64,000 bases of DNA. Origin: Geosiphon pyriformis (taxonomy: Eukaryota; Glomeromycota; Glomeromycetes; Archaeosporales; Geosiphonaceae). Made by a program: the position numbers and the translations under genes. The notes below the pieces were generated by a model. That model saw only the letters and a program-made list of their open reading frames with translations, had not been told where the DNA came from and made no database searches. Shown piece by piece: positions 49,297 to 59,429 of this stretch (position 1 is the first letter of the stretch; each line of letters starts with the position of its first letter). The DNA is taken from assembly GCA_016748015.1 (NCBI GenBank), contig JAAOMT010000594.1, positions 62,001 through 126,000 of the forward strand. Reading direction: 5' to 3'.

Positions 49297-49495
49297 TGTA
49301 ACATAACACAGAATAATGCACAATAATATTGAATAACACATTATAACATAGGATAATGTGTTATAATGCAGGATAACACAGAATAGCATGCAATAACATA
49401 GGATAACATGTTATAACGCAGGATAACAAAGAATAACATGTAATAATGTCAGATAACATGTTATAATATAGGATAACTAGTGATAACATAGAAAA
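49297..49495. repeat. 50-bp GGATAAC tandem repeat in U3
   Basis: Units start at 49347 (CATAGGATAATGTG), 49397 (CATAGGATAACATG) and 49447 (TGTCAGATAACATG), with a partial copy before them: exact 50-bp period. Each unit contains GTTATAAC-like palindromes. The same array is at about 58417-58615 in the other LTR. It lies 80-280 bp upstream of the TATA box. Confidence 0.85.
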
Positions 49496-49576
49496 ACGAA
49501 GCAATAATAGAAACAACAAAGCAATAGCTAGCAATAGCAAGACAATTGAAAGCAATCCTGTAAAACCAAAAGAATG

Positions 49577-49584
49577 TATAAAAG
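49577..49584 (+). promoter_or_regulatory. LTR TATA box
   Basis: TATAAAAG, followed about 30 bp later by a purine-rich GAAAAAAGACAGACAG region suited to a start site. The equivalent in the 3' LTR is 58697-58704. Confidence 0.6.
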
Positions 49585-50310
49585 CAAGTAGTTGTAGAAG
49601 TGAAAAAAGACAGACAGATAGATATGAATCTCTAGACAAGAATTAAATATCCATACCCCTTTATCCTTTATTATCTTCCCTATTTTATCTCCTGAAATAA
49701 ACTAATTATTAAAAAGAAATCAGAATCATGAATTTATGTTTTCAAACTTCGTGGAATTTACATGAATTAACCCTTGTCTCGTACCTCCGTTCTAAGACAG
49801 ATGCTCTTAGCATAACCACCTCGAATCTATTAATGATTTGGACTAATTGCCCTTGATCACAGCAATTGACGATACTAATTTATCTTTTTTTTTTCTTTTT
49901 TTTTCTTTTTCTGTCTTATTTTTGTGGAGTGGCAACATAGTAAAATCGACTGTCTGGGAATAGACTTCGTAATAGCCTGGTAAAAGAGGGAAGCTCCTCC
50001 TAAGTTTTGGATATTAACATTATCTTGTTAGCTTACCAGAAGAGCAAAAAAACAATGCCAGACCCTAATGACTGTGCTCATTAGCTCGGAGAAGAAAGCT
50101 CATATTTACGAAAAACGTTACAATCAACAAAAAACAAACTCTGTGTCTTATAACCAAAGAACTCAACAGGTAAATTCACATCCAGAAATAGACCTTCAGA
50201 GACTGATAATCAAGACTAAGCCAACAGAATTATGCAGAAGACGCATCATCCATAATTGAGAGCACCAAATGTTACCATTTCCTATATCTACCAAGTTTAT
50301 CCATAACATT

Positions 50311-50327
50311 TGGTGCTCCCTGTAAGG
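50311..50327 (+). other. Primer binding site of nested gypsy
   Basis: TGGTGCTCCCTGTAAGG begins two bases after the LTR end, complementary to a tRNA 3' end reading GGGAGCACCA. The outer element has TGGTGCTTCC at the same spot, differing by one transition. The specific tRNA is not identified. Confidence 0.75.
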
Positions 50328-50334
50328 TTATAAA

Positions 50335-52329
50335 TCCACAGAGACAGAGCACCTCCAAAAATACATAAAAGTAGCAACTATTAGAACAATAGAAAAGGAC
50401 CATTCCTCATACAGAAAAGCACTATTTCAATACTTTTGAAAAGACTTAGGAATACTAGCAGAAACCACTTATGCAGAAAGTGATTTTTGTAACTATATCA
50501 ACACAAAAATTGACTGCTTGTTAGGCCGTGCAACTGATACAGGAAGACTTGGAAAACAAATCTATCAAAGCTTACTAGGATACTCAACAGCCACAATTAC
50601 CCGAGCAATCACTGAAACTCTGCGCATAATTAATACAGACATTAAATATTATGTGGCACAACAATTCCCTCAAATACAACAACCAGTGAAATCTGACCCT
50701 GAGGAATATGAAAATGAATCCAACAACCCCATAACTGTCCAAGCCAAGTCTATGGTCAACAAGAAACCAAGGGTCTTCTTCCCAACAACTTCATTATATC
50801 ATCAGACACCCCAGAATAGAATTGTATTCAACCTATTCCTAGAAACTCAGTCAGAAATACCATGAACTCCTGGAAATCCACACCCTTGGAATCAACACAG
50901 TTGAACCAAATCACTAGGAGAATACGGATCGCTGTTTGAAAATCTTACCCTAGCAGCCGGTCAAACAGAAGGAAACCCGTCAACTTGGGAACAGCCACCA
51001 GCACAAAACCTAGTAGAATCAGCATCTCTCCTGATAGAAGAAACAGCTATCTTACAACCTATTGGTTCAAGCGACAAAGGAAAGCAACCAGCATTAGCAC
51101 CTGAAGAACACTCAAATACATGGACACCAATCCCTTTAAACATAACCAGTAACACCCCACCCATTAACCGGATCATGGCTTACCGGGATATTGCTAAATT
51201 GGAAAAATTCTTTGGTGAAGAAGATAATGCATATTCTTGGATCACGGATGCTGAGAAAGCAATTACTACTAATGGTTGGAACGACGACTACACAATTCAG
51301 GCACTGCTGTTTTTTCTGACCAGAACCACCAATTCATGGTACTAGAGCCTTACAGAGAAGCCTATCTTTTTTACCAAGTTTAAACTTGCATTTTTGCAAT
51401 ACTTCTGTAACTCCAATACATTAATCTGATTGCAGAATCAATTCAGCATAATTAAACAAAAAGATCACAAAGCAGTAACTACTTATCTCGGATGATTCAA
51501 TCAAATCCTGTATCAAATATTAGCTATCAAAAAAGACTACTACACTACGGCGCAAGTTCTTAATCAATTCATTAAAGGATTGTGGAGTGGTATTCTAAGA
51601 TCCATAAGACCCCACCATCCAACCAGTTTACAAGACACTATTGCTCTCGCTCACAATTTTGAGTCTACAGAACAAGAAGTAAACCATATCCAAGCCATTA
51701 ATTTAGCCATTAATAGAACCTCTAACATCGATGCAAAGATAACTCAATTGAGTGAGAAACTAACTCAGAAAATTGAGGTATTCTTAGCCAGAACTACAGG
51801 AACTTACCAACCACCCCAACGGAGAGAAAATAACAACAACAGTAGATACTTACAGCAACAGAACCATTAGCAACAGCAACAACCTTGGAGATCTGATTCC
51901 TGCAACTGTTACTACTGCCAGAAACCTGGACACATCGCCCATGACTGCAGAAGGAAGATTATGAACCAAAATCAAGGAAACCCATACTAGCAACCCAGAT
52001 ATCAGCAAAACATGGTACCTCAATATTCCATACCTCAGAATCAACTGCCCCTATACACACAACAAGTCTCGTACACTCAACCACCACTCCAGAATTATTA
52101 TCAACCACCACCAATGACACAAACAATCCCTCACTATCAAACTTCCCCTTACAGCCCATCCAGACCTCGAGCTATAGACTATAATCAGGGATGGAGGAAT
52201 TCCAACAACAATCAGATGCAAACCAATAGTGGACCATTTCGACCAATCCCTTGTAGTCCTGCCCAATCTCGACCAACACCAACTGAATACCCAAATCAAG
52301 CTTCCTATCTTGGTCTTATAGAAGACTAG
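50335..52329 (+). pseudogene. Nested gypsy gag with CCHC knuckle
   Basis: gag makes the capsid and binds RNA. Blocks: LLGRATDTGRLGKQIYQSLL (near 50520), IMAYRDIAKLEKFFGEEDN (51174; matches MAYAPITKLDKF of the outer copy), NGWNDDYTIQALLFFL, the capsid C-terminal block AQVLNQFIKGLWSGILRSIR, IALAHNFESTEQEVNHIQAI, and the knuckle CYYCQKPGHIAHDC near 51905. The end is Pro/Gln/Tyr-rich, stopping at 52327. In-frame TGA or TAG codons (for example WY-stop-SLTEK, near 51343) stand where the outer copy has Gln or Trp. The start codon is not clear. Confidence 0.85.
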
Positions 52330-52350
52330 GGTTTTGATAAATCTACACCT

Positions 52351-53080
52351 ATGGAAGGGGGGAATATAAAACAAATCTCCCAACCTTTCAAACAAACAAA
52401 AAGCAATATCCCACCAGCCACTATTACTGAAGACACTACCCTAGCTGTGATATTTCTTTTTGACATCAATAATTTGAACACCCATAGCCTTTTTAGTAGA
52501 GCAGTCATCAATCAGGATAAACCAATAATGGCCCTATACATTGATGCCAGAGTCGGAGGAATAGACATTAAATTAATCCTAGATAGCGGATCAGCTAGTA
52601 GCATAATCACAAAGCAGCTTATAAACCAACTAGGTCACTGAATAGATCATGCTGCTACCACCCGGATTATTACAGCAGATAGAAACACAAAAACCCCAAT
52701 AGGAGAAATTGACAACTTCCCCTTCGAGATTAATGGAATCCAAATCCCTACCAAAGTACTCATCATGGAAGCTACTTAATATCAAGCTCTAATAGGAAAT
52801 GATTGGTTGTTAAAAGCCAATGCTACTCTCAACTGGAACACCCAAGAACTTCAACTCATGTTCAACGGACAGCATGCCCAAGTTCCAGCTACATGCGGAC
52901 ACTTTAAAACCCAATGTATCGAGGAACTCCTTATTGAATTCGAAGACACATTAATGCCACCAACCATTGAGATCTATCAGGTTTCATGGGCAGATGATTA
53001 TCAAACTGAACTACCCCACCACCAACCTGGGAAAAAAAAGAAAAAAACAGAGCCGAAGAAAAACCCCAATTGTCATCACT
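52351..53080 (+). pseudogene. Nested gypsy protease region
   Basis: An aspartic protease of retropepsin type: KLILDSGSASSIIT with the D-S-G triad at 52582-52590 intact. The outer copy has NSR and the relic NSS there. Downstream: stop codons at 52639 (TGA) and 52777 (TAA), then ALIGNDWLLKANATLNWN, the flap-distal part shared by Ty3/gypsy proteases (usually GxDWL). The chain ends in a Lys-rich linker at about 53035. Confidence 0.82.
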
Positions 53081-53760
53081 AGGATACATAACCTCAGACC
53101 AAAAAAACTTATTTTACCAACCCCCAAGACTAATATGTGTCGATTGTGGAAAAAAACTATCCACTATGGGCGCATGTATTGGGGACAACAAAGAATGGCC
53201 CACTGCCACCAAATACTATTGCAGACCTTGTTTACTGGAAAGATTTGGATGACCAAAATGACAAGGCAAGTGAGACAACACACTGTGCCTTGCATGTGGC
53301 AAAATCCTGCCAGATGAAGGACTCTGGAATGATGTGTCTGGCAGAAGAGGAACATGTGACAAGGCTTGTCAATACACCATATTAATCAACAATTGGGTAT
53401 GAAAGGAAACCCCCATCAAGGACACTTGGAAACAAGTCTTTAACAGGCTGGATGGTTATCCACACAATGATCATGAAATTTGGAGAATGGCAAATGCCAA
53501 GGCTGAAGGCACCACACCTGAAGAAATACGAGAAATCAAAGACAACCCTTGGACACCCAAATATAATGAACCTGACTACCCCGAAGATGATTTCTTTACA
53601 GATGACCCAGACACATTTCAGAACTGATATCAGGAATTGGCCCGACTCACGAAAAACAGGAGCAAAGATTGGCTGATTTGAATACCAAACTGTGTGATCA
53701 CTGTTTGATTCCCTGTTACTTCCAGTACTGCGACGAATGTGATCTCATGTTCAATCCGCC
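53076..53760 (+). pseudogene. Nested gypsy Cys-rich region (three Cys modules)
   Basis: Module 1 (frame of 53070): ICVDCGKKLSTMGACIG then YYCRPCLLERFG, two CxxC pairs as in a zinc ribbon. Module 2 (53277-53390): LCLACGKILPDEGLW, then GTCDKACQY. A linker follows (GYPHNDHEIWRMANAKAEG). Module 3 (53690-53745): LCDHCLIPCYFQYCDECDLMF. The three stretches lie in two frames and are separated by a few stops, so small indels have occurred. The same modules are at 48.67-49.24 plus 59.43-59.50 kb and, in part, near 5.5 kb. Confidence 0.72.
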
Positions 53761-53929
53761 TCCAAAAATACTGTTTCCAATCACTGAACTACCTAAGCCC
53801 GAAGAAGAGGTATTGATCACCGAGGACATGTTATTTCAAAATCCAACTGAAGATACTGAAACAAAACAGTATCTTGCGTATCCTGACCTATCCAAAGAAC
53901 TAGAGCTAAAATGGTACAGTGATAATAAG

Positions 53930-54376
53930 GAAAGAATCTGCCCCAAAAGAGTGCATGACACTGATGCTGGTTTTGATCTACGATACCCCGGACAATCACC
54001 CATCATTATAGCTTCACATTCCCTTATAAAAATAGATTTTAAGATAGCATTAGAAATTTCTGTTAGTACAATGATACAAGTTGCCTCTCGATCTAGTTTA
54101 GCCAAGAAAGGAATTGACGTAAAAGGAGAAATCATCAATGCCGATTACATGGGAAACATCATTGTGATGCTACAGAACAATTCAGACAGACCCTACAAAA
54201 TAAAATCACAAGAAAAGATTGCCCAAGCTATCTTCCTACCCCTAGTTAAAATACCCCAATTAACCCCGGTAACAACCCAAAAAGAGTTAGGCCTTACTGT
54301 CCGAGGAATCAACAGGTTGGAATCAAGTAAAAGAGGAAATGTACCAGTTAATTTCATGGAGGAAGACAGTAACTAG
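53930..54376 (+). pseudogene. Nested gypsy dUTPase domain
   Basis: Motif 1 TDAGFDLRYPG (about 53960); motif 2 VASRSSLAKKGI (about 54080); motif 3 GEIINADYMGNI (about 54126), where the catalytic Asp is Asn and a Gly is Asp; motif 4 QEKIAQAIFLPLV (about 54212); motif 5 LTVRGINRLESSKRG (about 54292), altered from RGxxxFGSTG. The domain itself has no internal stop; the first stop is at 54374. The outer copy has the motif 3 Asp and a near-canonical motif 5, so the ancestor was probably catalytic. Confidence 0.86.
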
Positions 54377-57300
54377 GTAGAATTTATCAACACCAACACC
54401 ATCATCTCCATTCCTCCATATTGACAATACATCCTCAAAGTGAATCAAAAGATCCAAGATTAAGCCCTATTATTTGAAGCCAGTCCTGAAATCTGTTCCC
54501 TAGCTGATGTTGCTAATCTATACCTACCAACCAAAGTCCATAAACACTTCAAAATCTCCATCCACAACCTGACAGAAGATGTCATTGAAATCTCCGAAGG
54601 GACCCTCATCGGTTCTATATCTACAGATATTCAGAATCCTGAAAAACTCCAGTCCATTTCAGATTTTGCACAATTATTCTTATTCTGTGACATTACCTCA
54701 CAAGTATGGAATTTGCCAAAAGAAAGTTACTTGTTCACACCAGAAGAGATCAATAAATTGAATTTAGGAAATTTAAGTACCCTGCAACAAATGCAATTCA
54801 AAGTCCTTCTGAATCAGTATGCCGATGTCTTTGCCAGTGAAAATGAGTTCGGATGCACAACATTGTAAAGCATCAGATTGATATGGGAGACACTCAACCA
54901 ATTAAGCAACAAGCTTACCGCATACCCCTATCTGGCGATAATCTAATTAAGCAAGAAGTGCAACGAATGCTTGATAATGGCCTAATAAAAGAATTGTTAA
55001 GCCCTTGGTCCTCTTCAGTAGTTTTGGTCACCAAGAAAAACAGAAAAGTGCAATTTTGCGTAGATTATCGAAAACTAAATAGCATCACACAAGGAAATAG
55101 TTATTCCACTCCCCTCATCCAAGAAATTCTGGACAATCTAGGGAAAAAGAAATGGTTCTCATCATTAGATTTAGCAAGTGGTTACTGACAAGTTGAAATA
55201 GATTCCAAAAACAAAAAAAAAACAGCATTTACCACTCGAGACGGAAACTTCGAGTTTAATGTAATGTCTTTTGGACTTGGTAATGCTTCTGCCATGTTTC
55301 AACGTCTGATGGATGTAGTATACAAAGGAATTCTTTGGAAATCAGTAGTAGTCTATCTAGACAACACAAATGTGTTCTCCGAAACATTTGATGACCATCT
55401 GTTCCACCTATAACAAGTCTTCGAATGCCTTTGTAGTGCCAGATTGAAACTCAATTCCGAGAAGTGCTTCTTTGGAAAAACTGAGTTAAAATTTCTAGGA
55501 CATGTAATCAGCAAAGACGGAGTTAAACCCAATCCAGATAAAGTACAAAAAGTCAAGGATTTTCCAGCCCCAATTAACCTCAAAAAATTACGAGGATTTC
55601 TAGGATTGGCAGGATATTATTGTCAATTTGTCAAAGGTTTTTCGAACATCACAAAACCACTTCATCAATTGTTGTCCAAATACGTACTGTACTTGTGGAA
55701 GGAAAATCAACAGAAAGCATTCGACTATCTCAAGCAGCAATTAATCACATCTCCAATTCTGATTTACCCAGATTTCACTAAATGGTTCATTGTCATTACG
55801 GACACTTCAAAAAATGCTCTAGGAGCAGTCTTATCACAGATAGGACTGGACAATAGAGAACACCCAGTTGTCTATATTAGTTACAGCACCAGCCCAGCAG
55901 AAAAGAATTACAGCACAACAGATCTGAAATGTCTTGCCATTTATTGGGCCATACAGACTTGGAAACATTACCTTAGTCAACCATTTGATCTATATACCGA
56001 CCACAAAGGACTTATTTGGTTACTCAACAATCCACAACTAGAAAAAAAATATGCGAGATGAAGTACTTATCTGCAACAATTTCCACTCAAAGTCCATTAC
56101 AAGGAAAGATCCAAGAACATTAATGCTGACAGTTTGTTGAAGATGCCACAAACCTAATCCCAGACTCATGGACACACTCACTTATCAATGACTACATCAG
56201 TACCTATCAACACTATGTTTCAAGGAGATATTATCTCAACAGAAACAAAGTACCATATGAAAACAAGCCCGAAATTATTTTATTCAAGACAACCAACTAT
56301 ATCGACAAGAACGCTGAAACCACTTCAACCCACAATGACTAATTAAGGACAGTGAAAGAAAAACTATACTATATAGTGTGCACTCAGATCCGACTGCAGA
56401 ACACTTTAACAAAGATGCTACCCTCAAAAGAACACTAAACTTATACTATTGGCCAATGATGTACAAAGACATTTTCGAATATGTGCTCAATTGTGACACA
56501 TGCCAGCAAAGAAGAGGAGCAAGATCAACAGAACCACTTCGACCCATTCCAGTTGGAAATTCATTTGATAGAATTAGAATCGACTTGGTTGGACCTCTTT
56601 CAATTACATCCCAAGGAAATTGCTATATTGCTGTAGCCATAGACTATCTTACAAAATGGCCAGAAGCTAGAGCAATCCAAGTGGCCAATGCCAAAACAGT
56701 AGCCAAATTTGTGTATCAAGATCTAATTTGCCGACATGGATGTCTGAAAGAATTATTATTTGATCAGAGAACACACTTCGTTAATAATATGCTGACTGAA
56801 CTAAGCCAATAGTTTGGAATAAAGAGACCCTTATTGTCACCATACTATCCACAAATGAACGGACTGGTAAAACAATTTAACAGAACACTGTGCAAAGCAC
56901 TAGCAAAAATAAGTCATGAAAACAAATAAGAATAGGACTTATTCATACCTTCTGTATTCTTTGCATACCGAATATTGAAACAAAATACGACTCAGTTCAC
57001 ACTGTTCGAACTAGTCTATGGAAGAAAAGCTATGTTACCGATTGAATGAATGATACTGTCATACCCAACAGAAACAATCAATAAAGAGAATTTTAAAGCT
57101 ACCTTACACCAAAGAACGTACCAGCTAATGGAAATGTTGGAAAACAATTGAAGAACAGCAGCTAACAATATTAGTCATGCTCAAGAACGACAAAAAAAAA
57201 GACATGATAAACACCTATCAGAACAACTAATGGAATTCAAGATTGGAGACCAAGTACTGTTACATTGTACAAAAGCTGAAAAACAGTAGAGTGGAAAGTT

Positions 57301-57640
57301 TGACCCAAAGTGAGATGGTCCATTCCACATACACAAAGCATTAGGAAATGGAGCTTACAAATTACAATTGGAAGACAGGATTTTAAAGAAAGTAGCACAT
57401 GGAAATTGGTTAAAAATTTATCATGAAAAACAAGAATCATTATCATCAGTATCTCAACTAGGAACACAAATTTTATTAATCAGACCAGAAGATATACCAC
57501 AAGATCTGGAACCAATCATTGTCATCAAAACATAGACAATGGGCAGCAAATTAAATTGGGGAATTCAAATATATATAGTATCTGAAAAGCAACAAGAAAC
57601 AATAGAAATTTCAACATGGACCTTTCAGATCAAATTTTAA
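54377..57640 (+). pseudogene. Nested gypsy RT, RNase H and integrase
   Basis: RT 54853-55600: KQQAYRIPLSG, VDYRKLNSIT, SSLDLASGY-stop-QVEID (TGA for Trp), VMSFGLGNASAMF, YLDN at 55354-55365 (second Asp lost), then FFGKTELKFLGHVISKDG. RNase H 55740-56150: VITDTSKNALGAVLSQ, TDLKCLAI (Glu to Lys), LYTDHKGL, NINADSL. Integrase from 56378: HSDPTAEHF (His pair) and CDTCQQRRG, IDLVGPLS (Asp), LLFDQRTHFVN (Asp), NGLVKQFNRTL (catalytic Glu is Lys), then SGKFDPK-stop-DGPFHIHKALGNGAYKL. The frame in use at the end stops at 57638, overlapping ORF3 by 25 bases. It has about a dozen stops and several frame changes. Inactive. Confidence 0.88.
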
Positions 57641-58350
57641 AATTATCTAAACAATTATTTGAAACAATTCAAAAATCGACATCTCAAATAGAAATAACAA
57701 TTAATAAAAAAGAGATATGGTACAAAGATAAAAGCAGAAGAGGGGAGAACAAGAGTTCAATTAGAACTAAATGTTCCTTCCCCTACCCACTACCCAAAAG
57801 ACAATGTTGGAGAAAAAATTGCCTTCGGGTGGAAGATGGAAAAGAAAGAGGCAAAGAACGAGAAAAAGATTACAAAAGAAGATACTTGGTCTCCGAGCTT
57901 GAAAAAATAAAAGAAGCTTTAGCTCATAGGACCAAACTCTCTAAAACAGGGGAGTGGACACCTAACAATGCCCAGAAATGGAAAAAAAGACTTCCCCCAG
58001 CTTATTGATTCTACAAAATTGGAAAACAGTTTGACTTGAAAACACTATATGAAGACTTCAGCCAGAAAACGTTCAACAAAGAAGCAATACAACAAGTAGA
58101 AAAATTCATAGGGAAAAACAACCTGACCCTATATTACAAAGCAGCATACTGACTATATGCCGCCTTCCAACATTGCCCAAATGTGCTATTGAACGGATCT
58201 ATGAAAACCATAATGGTTAACAACATAGGATGAATAACCAATCAACAGTTCAAAGACCTACAAAAGGCAATACTCAAGGCAACAATTGAATATTACATAA
58301 ACAAAGCCATGATAACAGATACATACAGTTTCGCAGGAGCTCAATTTTAA
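57616..58350 (+). pseudogene. Nested gypsy ORF3: extra ORF in env position, unknown function
   Basis: One frame of 245 codons from ATG 57616 to TAA 58348 with only three internal stops, all TGA (after LPPAY, after YKAAY and in NNIG-stop-ITNQQ), each reasonably a former Trp. The N-terminal third is helical (DLSDQILKLSKQLFETIQ); the middle is strongly basic (KERGKEREKDYKRRY); the C-terminal half aligns to ORF3 of the outer element. There is no signal peptide, transmembrane segment or Cys pattern, so env is unlikely. It ends 15 bases before the LTR, against the polypurine tract. Not recognised. Confidence 0.72.
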
Positions 58351-58364
58351 AAAGAGAGGGATAA
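58350..58364 (+). other. Polypurine tract of nested gypsy
   Basis: AAAAAGAGAGGGATAA directly precedes the 3' LTR start at 58365. Confidence 0.85.
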
Positions 58365-59425
58365 TGTTACCTGAGTAGAAAAACCGATCCAAAGTTATGA
58401 AAAAACATGACCAAAATGTAACATAACACAGAATAATGTGCAATAATATTGGATAACGCATTATAACATAGGATAATATGTTATAACGCAGGATAACACA
58501 GAATAGTGCGCAATAATGTAGGATAACATATTATAATGCAGGATAACACAGAATAACATGTAATAATGTCAGATAATGTGTTATAACATAGAATAACTAG
58601 CGATAACATAGAAAAACGAAGCAATAACAGAAACAACAAAGCAATAGCTAACGATAGTAAGACAATTGAAAGCAATCCTGTAAAACCAAAAGAATATATA
58701 AAAGCAAGTAGTTGTAGAAGTGAGAAAAGACAGACAAATAGATACGAACCTCTAGACAAGAATTAAATATCCATACCCCTTTATCCTTTATTATCTTCTC
58801 TATTTCATCTCCTGAAATAAACCAATTATTAAAAAAAAATCAGAATCACGAATTTATGTTCTTGAACTTTGTGGAATTTATGTGAATTAACCCTTGTCTT
58901 GTACCTCCATTCTAGGACAGATGCTTTTAGCATAACTGCCTCAAACCTATTAATAATTTGGACCAATTGCTTTTGATCATGGTAATTGACGATACTAATT
59001 TATCTTTTTTTTCTTTTTTTTTTTTTTCTGTCTTATTTTTGTGGAGCAACAACATAGTAAAATCAACTGTCTGGGAATAGACTTTGTGATAGCCTGGTAA
59101 AAAAGGGAAGCTCCTCCTAAGTTTTGGATATTAACATTATCTTGTTAGCTTACCAAAAGGGTGAAAAAACAATGCCAGACTTTAATGACTGTGCTTGTTA
59201 GCTCGGAGAAGAAAGCTCATATTTATGAAAAACATTGCAATCAACAAAAGACAAACTCTGTGCCTTATAACCAAAGAACTCAACGGGTAAATTCACATCC
59301 AGAAATAGACCTTCAGAGACTGATAATCAAGACTAAGCCAACAGAATTACACGGAAGACACATCATCTATAATTGAGAGCACCAAACATTACTATTTCCT
59401 ATACCCACCAAGTTTACCCATAACA
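58365..59425 (+). repeat. Nested gypsy 3' LTR
   Basis: A 1061-bp partner of 49245-50308, starting TGTTACCTGAG and ending CCATAACA. It carries the 50-bp array at about 58417-58615 and TATAAAAG at 58697. The differences from the 5' LTR are dominated by transitions, showing that decay continued after insertion. Confidence 0.93.
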
Positions 59426-59429
59426 CCGT
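59426..59429 (+). repeat. Target-site duplication (right), CCGT, of nested gypsy
   Basis: Pairs with CCAT at 49241-49244. The outer element's coding strand reads ...CAG ACG G at this edge and ATG GCA ACT... at the other; sharing the four bases gives codons for Q-T-A-T, as in the nested element's own PTATKYY. Confidence 0.8.

Larger units (their letters stand above)
49245..50308 (+). repeat. Nested gypsy 5' LTR
   Basis: A 1064-bp LTR, pair of 58365-59425. U3 holds a 50-bp tandem repeat; TATAAAAG at 49577-49584 is a good TATA box. AATAAA lies at about 49697. It ends CCATAACA. The two LTRs differ mostly by A/G and C/T changes. Confidence 0.93.
49245..59425 (+). mobile_element. Nested Ty3/gypsy element with dUTPase
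   Basis: A complete 10.18-kb plus-strand LTR retrotransposon inserted into the Cys-rich region of the outer element. LTRs are 49245-50308 and 58365-59425, TGTTA...ATAACA. Primer binding site 50311, polypurine tract just before 58365. Internal order is gag, protease, Cys modules, dUTPase, RT, RNase H, integrase, ORF3, the same as the outer element, to which it is related but with a different LTR. Many in-frame TGA/TAG/TAA codons make it inactive. Confidence 0.93.

Noticed and set aside
49297-49495. CRISPR-like array from regular 50-bp repeats
   Set aside because: The repeats are directly adjacent with no unique spacers, lie in the U3 of an LTR and recur in the partner LTR.
49361-49639. Open frames on the minus strand of both LTRs (also 58481-58759), Leu/Ile/Cys-rich, membrane-like
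   Set aside because: They are antisense to the U3 repeat array and their hydrophobic composition comes from the repeat. No start context or family match.
55150-55200. TGA possibly read as Trp (recoding) in transposon genes
   Set aside because: The four host genes use TGG for Trp and have no in-frame TGA, and the transposons also carry TAA and TAG at Gln and Trp codons. Transition decay explains all of these.
57300-57540. Chromodomain after the integrase
   Set aside because: The region matches a GPY/F-type module only; no aromatic-cage pattern is seen in either element.
57616-58350. Retroviral-type env in the nested gypsy
   Set aside because: No signal peptide, transmembrane helix, furin-like site or Cys pattern; the product is basic and helical.
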